From contig JAGXII010000029.1 in the NCBI GenBank assembly GCA_024635735.1, positions 1 to 14,403 of the forward strand: a stretch of 14,403 bases of DNA, given 5' to 3'. The position numbers and the translations under genes were made by a program. Positions 8,104 to 14,403 of this stretch are shown piece after piece. The DNA comes from Christiangramia sp. Its GTDB lineage: Bacteria; Bacteroidota; Bacteroidia; Flavobacteriales; Flavobacteriaceae. The notes under the pieces were generated by a model that was given only the letters and a program-made list of their open reading frames with translations, did not search any database and was not told the origin of the DNA. Every line of letters begins with the position of its first letter. The first letter of the stretch is position 1.

Positions 8104-10004
8104 TATTTCGGTAAATATTTAGATAAAGATTTTCTAATTTCCCTTTTATAAGCCTCAGCATCCTCTCTGTACCAGTAAGTCATCCTTAAGTCTTCATTTC
8201 TGGTATAATATTTATTAAATACATTTAGAGTGACTATAGGTAAGAAACTTTCTTTATGGTTAACAGATTCAGCCATTGCAATAACTTTATCTCTTTTCTC
8301 CCTGAACAGGGAATTATTTAATTGGCTATTTTCAGATTGACGCAGTAGAGTTAAATTACCAATTCCATGTAAATCCATAGAAGAAGTCAAATCATCAGTG
8401 AAAATTTTGATTGATTTAATGATTTTTTTACTTTGTTTTTCATTTTTCCCTTTCAATTGTTTCTGAAATTCCAGAATTTTTTTCTCAACAATTGTAGCAT
8501 CCTCGAATTTATCTGTTGAAGTAGAGATACGGGATTTAAACTCCTCTAAAAACTGAACAGCTTCTGCAGGTGTCAATGATTCTGGATTTTGAGGATGAAT
8601 ATGTTCAATAGTCCAGGTACTATTATAAAATTTCTGAAAATTTATTTTGTAATCGGGTAGAATTCGTTCATAAGAAATAATATTAAAAAGAACTAAAACA
8701 TCTAATGCTATATTTTTATTTTCGGAAAAATCTATGGCATCAATATGATATGGGTATGATCTATTTTTTTTATCTGGGGTTCTGAAAATCTTTCTTATTG
8801 CCAAATCCAAACTCCAACGAAAACGGCTTTTATATTCTATACTCTGATTTCTCAGCTTTAAAATTTTTTCTAAACTATCAAATCCGGGGAAATTCTGGTT
8901 TAGCAAGAAGCCAATCCTGTGGTATAAATAATTATCATTGAACCATTCTTCTAACTGATTGAATAGGTCCTTAACCTCCTCCCAATTTAAAGGTTTACCC
9001 TTTTCGGCATATTTTCTGTACGCAAAATATTCATCTTTTTCTCCCACACCATTAGAAAGAACATCAAATAAATAGCCTATCCTGTTGGAATATTTCTTTC
9101 CTTTTCTTCCCTTAATAAATGACCAAAAATGAGGGTCATGTAATTTATATTCTATTTCATCCCACTCCAAAGCAAATTCGTTCTGTTTAAAATAGGAGAT
9201 ATTTGGTAAGTCATCCTGTTTTTCTATTTCTAGGATAAACAACGCTTTTATTAATTCAGATCCTGTTAATTTAATTTTGCCACTGTTCAGATTCTGAAAT
9301 AATTGATTGGCAGTTTTTTTGGTTTGGTCATTATACCAAATTATCTGAGTATTATCCAGCAGCTTATTAACAAACCTGTCTTTATTTTTGTAGGGATAAT
9401 TTTCGACGATTTGTGCAGCTTTAAAAAAATGATAGTTGTCAACATTATTTAATTCTTTTTTTAACGAAACGTATTCCTTCCAAGCCTGATTTAAAGTAGC
9501 TGATAAACCTTTTAATTCATTAAAATTTAGAGGTTCCTCAAGGTGATGTTTTGTCTCATTAATTCTTAAAAGATAATTTCTGCTTTCCTTCCGAGTTCGG
9601 TATTCAATGTGATAGTTTAATTTTTCTGGGTTTAAAATTTTTAGAATTAAATAAATTGTAGTCAGCCTTTGCTGACCATCTACTAATTCGTATAAATTGT
9701 CCAAATCTTCAACATTAATTTCAACTTCAGAAAAAAGCTTTTCCTGATCTATTTTTTTGATTGCGACCGGTTGCAAACAATAAAATTGCTGCCCTTGCGG
9801 ATTAGGTTCAAAGTTGTCCAAATCTCTAAGCAAATCTATTATTTGCTGCTCATCCCATTTATAACCTCGCTGATAATCCTCAACAAAAAACGTAAAGCCT
9901 TGGAGTTCTTGAATCGTTTTTAATTTAAAGTTGTCTTCCTTTGAGGATTTATGATTAAGCTCTAAATTATTCTCTTTTAGTACCGTACCTAAAATATTAT
10001 TCAT
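8103..10004 (-). CDS. DUF262 + DUF1524 (HNH) protein, single-chain GmrSD/SspE-type nuclease
   Basis: This 633-residue protein combines both halves of a GmrSD-type enzyme. The N-terminal DUF262 domain has VEDYQRGYKWDE (41-52), DGQQRLTTIYLIL (109-121) and FQNLNSGKIKLTGSELIKAL (236-255). The C-terminal DUF1524 domain of the His-Me/HNH nuclease family has the catalytic TIEHIHPQN (465-473) and GNLTLLRQSENSQLNNSLF (549-567). GmrSD and SspE use the first domain to sense modified phage DNA (glucosylated hydroxymethylcytosine or phosphorothioate) and the second to nick or cut it; the target of this one is unknown. All recognisable catalytic residues are present. The ATG follows the nuclease gene's TAG after one base, and the stop overlaps the next DUF262 gene. 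No dnd or ssp genes are in the window, so a phosphorothioate partner is not evident. Confidence 0.92.
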   Translation of the reverse strand: MNNILGTVLKENNLELNHKSSKEDNFKLKTIQELQGFTFFVEDYQRGYKWDEQQIIDLLRDLDNFEPNPQGQQFYCLQPVAIKKIDQEKLFSEVEINVEDLDNLYELVDGQQRLTTIYLILKILNPEKLNYHIEYRTRKESRNYLLRINETKHHLEEPLNFNELKGLSATLNQAWKEYVSLKKELNNVDNYHFFKAAQIVENYPYKNKDRFVNKLLDNTQIIWYNDQTKKTANQLFQNLNSGKIKLTGSELIKALFILEIEKQDDLPNISYFKQNEFALEWDEIEYKLHDPHFWSFIKGRKGKKYSNRIGYLFDVLSNGVGEKDEYFAYRKYAEKGKPLNWEEVKDLFNQLEEWFNDNYLYHRIGFLLNQNFPGFDSLEKILKLRNQSIEYKSRFRWSLDLAIRKIFRTPDKKNRSYPYHIDAIDFSENKNIALDVLVLFNIISYERILPDYKINFQKFYNSTWTIEHIHPQNPESLTPAEAVQFLEEFKSRISTSTDKFEDATIVEKKILEFQKQLKGKNEKQSKKIIKSIKIFTDDLTSSMDLHGIGNLTLLRQSENSQLNNSLFREKRDKVIAMAESVNHKESFLPIVTLNVFNKYYTRNEDLRMTYWYREDAEAYKREIRKSLSKYLPK

Positions 10005-10005
10005 G

Positions 10006-10749
10006 CTACTCGTTCTTTTTAACTATTAATCCTTTCACGACCTCCAAATCCCTCTCCCTATCCCTCACAATCCTCTTCCTGCCATCATACTCGAATTGGG
10101 TATAATCGATTTCGATAAGTTTGATTCCATTTTGAGGTAAAAGCTCTCTCCTTCGCTGATCGTAGATTTTTCTTTGTTCGCCCCGGTGAACACCGCTTAT
10201 TGTCATCTTATGGGGTTTGTCAAAATGAGAAACGGGTTCGGAGTGCTGGCACTCCTGGTACTCGATGGCTAACTTAAGTTCCACGTAGTAGGCATCAACT
10301 GGTAACCTTCTGCCGGAATCGCCTTTTAGAAAGTCAAACTTGTGCTGACGAGAAGCCTTTTTTCCAAGGATCTTATCGCAGAGATCGATCACATATGATT
10401 CATCACTGTCTCCCCTGCTGAATTTCGAAGAATTTTTTTTGGACGTGCCTTGGGATTTAGAAATTAACTGCCCGTCAAAGGTCTTTGAAGAACGAATAAA
10501 GTACCAGTTGGTATTAGCTGGGCCCCTTACTGCAAAGAGAAAAGGAATGGCCTTTAGTTGATTGTTTTTATCGAGATCTCGTAGTAATTTTCTAATGGGT
10601 AAACCATTGCGGTGATCTTTTGAAAAGATCTGGTTTTTTACGAATTCCGGCATTAGATCCTTTACGGGAATTTTGGTTTCCCGTGGGTGTTTCTTAAAAT
10701 AATTCTGCACCACAAGATTTACTGCCAAAATTCTTTGCTGATTATCCAT
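10006..10749 (-). CDS. Predicted PD-(D/E)XK / Vsr-like nuclease with N-terminal winged-helix-like part
   Basis: This is a 247-residue protein of no family I can name with certainty. Residues 1-85 look like a small helical DNA-binding part, followed by a Ser/Lys-rich linker (about 86-112). Residues 115-215 fit a Vsr/DUF559-like PD-(D/E)XK nuclease: Glu117 at the start of a helix, Asp152 in LPVDAYY, then LAIEYQECQH (160-169) giving E-x-Q and a His, then YDQRRRELLPQNGI (196-209) and a LIEIDY strand (211-216). That order, an acidic residue, E-x-Q/K, then a D-x-x-R helix before a G-I-x-L-I-x-I strand, is what I know from this fold. The sampled rows at 10201 and 10261 are each 48% GC, unlike the AT-rich DUF262 genes next to it. 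It lies three bases after the membrane protein gene and one base before the DUF262/DUF1524 gene. Likely target: foreign DNA. Confidence 0.7.
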   Translation of the reverse strand: MDNQQRILAVNLVVQNYFKKHPRETKIPVKDLMPEFVKNQIFSKDHRNGLPIRKLLRDLDKNNQLKAIPFLFAVRGPANTNWYFIRSSKTFDGQLISKSQGTSKKNSSKFSRGDSDESYVIDLCDKILGKKASRQHKFDFLKGDSGRRLPVDAYYVELKLAIEYQECQHSEPVSHFDKPHKMTISGVHRGEQRKIYDQRRRELLPQNGIKLIEIDYTQFEYDGRKRIVRDRERDLEVVKGLIVKKNE

Positions 10750-10752
10750 TCT

Positions 10753-11190
10753 TTATCTTTTACTAAAAAGATTGTCGCCATGCTTCATATAAAAGGTCTT
10801 ATGGCCATAACTTTCCAACTCATCTTTCCAGGCTTGTTGAATCACCGGGTATTTATTATACCATCTGTTCATACCTTCTTCCCAGCTCACCCAAATTCGC
10901 TTATCGATCCTGTTTTTCGTATACCAGTAATATTCCTCAGCACACAAATTGAAATAATCATTTAGTTTAAAACGAAGTTCTGGATATCTGTCTAGCTCTT
11001 CCAAATTCTTACATTTAACCACAATTTCTTCTAAAATATCATTTATGGCATCATAGCGTTTATTGAACTCCGTGAATAGTTCTTTGTTCATTCTGTCTTT
11101 CGACAACTTGCTGCTATGGTAATTGTAGATCAATGTGATCAACAAACCACTTGAACCTAAAACAATTGTAGCTATTACTGACGGATTCAT
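10753..11190 (-). CDS. Small membrane-anchored protein of unknown function
   Basis: This is a 145-residue protein with one N-terminal membrane segment (about residues 4-23, VIATIVLGSSGLLITLIYNY) followed by a basic stretch (HSSKLSKDR) and a soluble helical domain. The positive residues after the segment suggest that the C-terminal part faces the cytoplasm. The soluble part is rich in aromatic and charged residues: EFNKRYDAIND (41-51), FNLCAEEYYWYTKNRIDKRIW (80-100) and WEEGMNRWYNKYP (103-115). It resembles small anonymous proteins that occur in defence and phage-related loci, but I cannot name a family. The ATG lies ten bases after the hsdS stop, with AGAAAG in that gap as a possible ribosome binding site. 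It has no visible catalytic motif. It could anchor or gate the complex at the membrane; that is only a suggestion from its position. Confidence 0.75.
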   Translation of the reverse strand: MNPSVIATIVLGSSGLLITLIYNYHSSKLSKDRMNKELFTEFNKRYDAINDILEEIVVKCKNLEELDRYPELRFKLNDYFNLCAEEYYWYTKNRIDKRIWVSWEEGMNRWYNKYPVIQQAWKDELESYGHKTFYMKHGDNLFSKR

Positions 11191-11200
11191 ACTTTCTATT

Positions 11201-12424
11201 TTAAACCAACCTCGTTTTCCCGGTTAATAATTCCTGCATCATCCCCTGCTTGACACCTTCAAATTTTACCTTTTTTGACTCCAAAGCTTCTATTTCTTTG
11301 TCCATATCATTTAAGATCAAAGCGATGACAGTTTGTTCTGTACTTTCGTTTGGCAGATAAATTTCCAATTCACGAACTTGTTTTGAGGTGATACTATCAA
11401 ATGTCGACCCTGTAGAGAATTTACTCCACGATTCCTCCAGATTTATTAGATAATGATATAAAAAGTCATTTTTGAATCTTACAGCACAAACCCCACGACC
11501 TAAACAACAATCAAATTGAGCTCTGGCTATTTCACCAACAGGAGCCCTAACCGACATTATGATGTCGCGATCATTTCCTCTTTTTGTGACTTGGGAAGTG
11601 TAATTCCTGATGATGGTCTTCCTATTTTTTACATCTGCATTACCCTGGATTAGCGGTAATCCGACTTTTTCGCTGTTGTAGAATTTTGACAAAGGAGATT
11701 GTCCCATTATCACATCGGCAACATCCCCCAATTTCTTCTCTTCCCACTCCCCACTAAACTCCGGCAAACGTTTTCCTCCTTTGTGCGGCGGAGTCAACAA
11801 CTGCTGCATTGCGCCTTGTTTAATGGCTTTCTTTTTGGCGATGAGTTTTTCCAGGCCGGCGATCAAAGCATCGGTATCGCTTAGAGCGGCGGCGATGGCT
11901 TTTTGTTCTTCAAGCGTTGGCGGTAAAATAACCGGAAGTAATTTTGCTATTCTACCGGTATAACTTTGTTGTTTTGATCCTTGGCAATATTTAAAGGCAA
12001 ACATTTCACCATAATTCACATAAAAGTGAAACAGGTAGTCAGTAGACATCTTATTGGTTCCAAAAAGAGCCATACACGACTGGTTAGTTGTTGCTTCGGC
12101 TCCAACTATTGCACAACTACCACGAGTTCCCGCAGCTTCTAAACCTGTAATTGCCATAAGAAATGTACCAGGAGGCAGAAGCTTAAGATTTGTATCAATC
12201 ACGGCTTTCGGTGAAATTTTCTCTTCTGTGTCTGTTATGACATTGTAATTTAATTCACCACTGGTAATCCAAAGAATATCACCTTTATAATATTCTGGCT
12301 TTGCCCGATAAGGAGTCATTCCCGAACTGAACCCTTTCAAAACTTCACCAAAAGTCGCCTCTATCCAATCTTCAGGTATAGGTCCTAATTCCGAAGGTTT
12401 ATATTTTTGTTCTGTTATGACCAT
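11201..12424 (-). CDS. hsdS: Type I restriction-modification specificity subunit S
   Basis: HsdS gives the Type I complex its DNA target: two target recognition domains, each reading one half of a split site, held apart by helices that set the spacing. At 407 residues this one has the normal layout. The first recognition domain spans about 20-170 and is followed by a helical conserved region EEQKAIAAALSDTDALIAGL through QGAMQQLLT (172-211). The second domain covers about 227-360 and is followed by a second conserved region ending QGMMQELLTGKTRL (393-406). The two conserved regions match each other in protein but not base for base. The ATG at 12424 overlaps the end of hsdM by ten bases (to 12415), which indicates coupled translation. 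The recognition site cannot be deduced by eye. Confidence 0.96.
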   Translation of the reverse strand: MVITEQKYKPSELGPIPEDWIEATFGEVLKGFSSGMTPYRAKPEYYKGDILWITSGELNYNVITDTEEKISPKAVIDTNLKLLPPGTFLMAITGLEAAGTRGSCAIVGAEATTNQSCMALFGTNKMSTDYLFHFYVNYGEMFAFKYCQGSKQQSYTGRIAKLLPVILPPTLEEQKAIAAALSDTDALIAGLEKLIAKKKAIKQGAMQQLLTPPHKGGKRLPEFSGEWEEKKLGDVADVIMGQSPLSKFYNSEKVGLPLIQGNADVKNRKTIIRNYTSQVTKRGNDRDIIMSVRAPVGEIARAQFDCCLGRGVCAVRFKNDFLYHYLINLEESWSKFSTGSTFDSITSKQVRELEIYLPNESTEQTVIALILNDMDKEIEALESKKVKFEGVKQGMMQELLTGKTRLV

Positions 12425-14403
12425 ACCAATCCCATTTTTTTAAGATGTGCGGAAACTTTGGCTTCAAATTCATCCACTTCGGCATCCATTTCTCCTAAAG
12501 TATTTTCGTAGCGGTCTGCCAGGTCTTTGATCCTGCCAGTAAGGCTTTGAGAGATCGCGTCAATTTCGGTTTGGATAGTATGTTGTAAGGTAGCCAGCCA
12601 TTTTTTGTTCAGCACCAGGTCCTGCACTTCGGCTTCGCTGAGTTTGGGATATTGTTTTAAAGCCAATTCATCCAGCAACTGCTCCTGTTCCTTAACTTCT
12701 TTTTTCAATGCTTTAATCGCATCGTCATTGGCGAGCCAGCTCTGGATCACTTTTACTTCAGGAATATACTCCTGTTTTGAACCTTTTTTGATCCATTCAT
12801 CCACCAGCACCTTGATGATCAAGGCCTCCTTTTTATGTTTTTTCCCTGCGGCCGACAGCGCTTTAAAATTTTCTTCCCACTCAGTAAGCAAATTGTGTTC
12901 GTTGCCATAACCATTCAACTGCTTTAGCCTTTTCGCTACCGCGGTTTTGGTAATGGCACCCCTGGCATTTTTCAGGGCTTCAAATTCGGCTTTCTGCTCC
13001 AGGGAAGTTTTCTTTTCAGTAAGACCTTCAATCGCTTTTTCGGCCTCTTTCAGCAGTTTATATTTATCAGGAAAATGAGCTTCCGCAGCCAGACCTTGAT
13101 ATTCAAAAAGGGCATTTTCAGCATCCTTTTTAGAGCTCACCTCATTCAAAGCTCCTTCTTCACCCGAATGTTCTTCTACAAGAGAATTTTGTACAGCCTC
13201 CAGAGATTCCAGCTGCGCTTCCAGTTCCTGCAGCTTCTCTTTTTCTCCTGCCAGATAATTGTCTATGATATATTGCTTGGGAAGCAGGTCACAGGTCCAG
13301 CCTTTATCTTTTTCCTTTCCGTTCTTCTTCTCAATAATTCGCTTCACCTTTGCCTGCCAGCCATCTTCAATAATGATATAAACATCATCTTTCATCGTTT
13401 CCTTCCAGTAGTCCATCAAATGCTGGTAAATATCATAAGGATCTACTAGGGCTTTGTCATAATAGGCCAAAAGCAGTTTTTCTGAAATATGATGAATCTG
13501 TTCCTTTGGCGCGGTTTCTTTATTGATGGAAGTCAGTTCAGGATATATTTCATTTTTCCATTCTGTAAATACCTTGTCTATCTTTTCTGAATAGTTTGTA
13601 AATTCAGAATGCTCAAAAATGCGGTCTTTTACTTCGGAAGCTTTAGGCTTTAATTTGACGTAGCCTTCTCGAAGTGGTTCAAAAAGTTCCTTCTGAAGTG
13701 AAGGATATACCTCCCAGTATTTCTTAAGTCCGACAATATCCCTGTTTGGAATTCCGCCATTTAGATGCGCATCAAGATCCTGAATATCCTCATCTTCCTG
13801 GGTATCTATATATCGCGGTATATTCAGGTTGTAATCGTTGCTTTCGATCTCGTCGAACTTAACCAGTCTGGAAAATTTCTCCAGCGGTTTCTGATGATTA
13901 AAGAAATCTACGATTTTATGAAGATCCTGTTCCCTTAGCCGGTTCTTATTTCCATCTTTAATAAAGCCTTTACTGGCATCTATCATAAAGATGCCTTCGC
14001 GCTCTTCCGCATTTTCTTTATCTATCACGATGATACAGGCAGGAATCCCTGTCCCGTAGAAAAGGTTGGCCGGCAAGCCAATAATGCCTTTTATGATCTT
14101 TCTTTCGATCAGATTTTGCCTGATCTCTGCCTCTGCATTTCCACGGAATAAAACCCCGTGCGGAAGAATTACCGCTCCTTTCCCGGTGCTTTTCAGTGAG
14201 GCGATAATATGAAGCAGGAAGGCATAATCGCCGTTCTTATCCGGTGGAATACCATATCCTCTAAAGCGGTTAAATTCATCATCCATTGGATTGATGCCGC
14301 TGGTCCAGTTCTTTACGGAAAAAGGTGGATTGGCAACCACAAAATCAAAGCGTTTGAGGGTGCCATCATTTTCTTTGAAACTTGGTGATGCGATAGTATT
14401 TCC
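12415..14403 (-). CDS. hsdM: Type I restriction-modification methyltransferase subunit M, 5' end outside the window
   Basis: HsdM transfers a methyl group from S-adenosylmethionine to the N6 of adenine in the site read by HsdS. The frame is open to the right edge, so the N-terminal domain and the SAM-binding motif I lie outside. A GTG at 14340 is an internal valine, not the start. Visible near the fragment's start is RFDFVVANPPFSVKNW with the catalytic NPPF at fragment residues 25-28. After it come GDYAFLLHIIASL, ILPHGVLFRG and IKGIIGLPANLFYGTGIPACIIVI, typical of N6-adenine methyltransferases of this group. About 635 residues follow NPPF, well beyond the roughly 250 of EcoR124-type HsdM. They include a charged helical stretch with coiled-coil character (about 385-480) and another at the end (about 561-656), ending HLKKMGLVWS. 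Long HsdM proteins of this kind are known. The TAA lies inside the start of hsdS. Confidence 0.97.
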   Translation of the reverse strand, partial: GNTIASPSFKENDGTLKRFDFVVANPPFSVKNWTSGINPMDDEFNRFRGYGIPPDKNGDYAFLLHIIASLKSTGKGAVILPHGVLFRGNAEAEIRQNLIERKIIKGIIGLPANLFYGTGIPACIIVIDKENAEEREGIFMIDASKGFIKDGNKNRLREQDLHKIVDFFNHQKPLEKFSRLVKFDEIESNDYNLNIPRYIDTQEDEDIQDLDAHLNGGIPNRDIVGLKKYWEVYPSLQKELFEPLREGYVKLKPKASEVKDRIFEHSEFTNYSEKIDKVFTEWKNEIYPELTSINKETAPKEQIHHISEKLLLAYYDKALVDPYDIYQHLMDYWKETMKDDVYIIIEDGWQAKVKRIIEKKNGKEKDKGWTCDLLPKQYIIDNYLAGEKEKLQELEAQLESLEAVQNSLVEEHSGEEGALNEVSSKKDAENALFEYQGLAAEAHFPDKYKLLKEAEKAIEGLTEKKTSLEQKAEFEALKNARGAITKTAVAKRLKQLNGYGNEHNLLTEWEENFKALSAAGKKHKKEALIIKVLVDEWIKKGSKQEYIPEVKVIQSWLANDDAIKALKKEVKEQEQLLDELALKQYPKLSEAEVQDLVLNKKWLATLQHTIQTEIDAISQSLTGRIKDLADRYENTLGEMDAEVDEFEAKVSAHLKKMGLVWS

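Noticed and set aside
11201..12424. Phase-variable hsdS by inverted or tandem repeats
   Set aside because: The two conserved regions are similar in protein but not identical in DNA, and there is no second hsdS, simple-sequence tract or recombinase gene in the window.
13075..13449. Plus-strand open frame of 124 codons, and similar ones at 3326-3646 and 12605-12910
   Set aside because: They lie entirely inside hsdM or hsdR on the opposite strand and read as hydrophobic, Ser/Phe/Leu-rich antisense shadows.
14338..14340. GTG as the start of hsdM
   Set aside because: The frame continues upstream to the window edge with RFDFVVANPPF, the normal lead-in to the catalytic motif, so this GTG is an internal valine codon.
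1..14403. CRISPR array, tRNA or rRNA gene, insertion sequence
   Set aside because: No regularly spaced repeats, no tRNA-like arms in the only gap, and no transposase motifs or terminal inverted repeats were seen.

Overview
The window looks like part of a defence island from a Bacteroidota genome, most likely a marine or soil Flavobacteriia-type bacterium. This rests on moderately low GC, genes packed end to end with weak or no Shine-Dalgarno sequences, and the style of the HsdM, HsdR and metallopeptidase proteins. It is an inference; nothing in the window identifies a species.

All supported genes lie on the minus strand, so the locus reads from right to left. From 14403 to 1838 there is one tightly packed run of eight genes: hsdM (its start lies beyond the right edge), hsdS, a small one-pass membrane protein, a predicted PD-(D/E)XK/Vsr-like nuclease with an N-terminal DNA-binding-like part, a DUF262+DUF1524 protein (a single-chain GmrSD/SspE-type nuclease), a second larger DUF262 protein without a visible HNH part, hsdR, and a YgjP-type zinc metallopeptidase. 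Neighbouring genes overlap or are 0 to 10 bases apart (overlaps of 10 and 1; gaps of 10, 3, 1, 5 and 0). Independent promoters between them are therefore unlikely and one long transcript is the simplest reading.

The core is a Type I restriction-modification system. HsdS reads two half-sites, HsdM methylates them, and HsdR translocates and cleaves unmethylated DNA. The metallopeptidase is a frequent companion of such loci. The unusual part is about 5.6 kb (5587 to 11190) placed between hsdS and hsdR, carrying four more genes, two of them DUF262 proteins. DUF262 proteins of the GmrSD/SspE kind normally attack DNA that carries a modification. The locus may therefore combine restriction of unmodified DNA with restriction of modified DNA in one operon. 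The DUF262 pair is more AT-rich than hsdM and the nuclease, which suggests it arrived separately.

A 285-base gap (1553 to 1837) separates the operon from the next gene. It holds a candidate terminator hairpin that begins inside the end of the metallopeptidase gene, two short protein-like frames that a one-base change would join, and a weak promoter-like sequence. Left of it, a superfamily 2 DEAD/DEAH helicase gene runs off the left edge. It has a TGA exactly where a conserved glycine is expected just before the LTATP motif, and the same frame then stays open to the window edge with later helicase motifs intact, so it is a recent nonsense mutant or a sequencing error.
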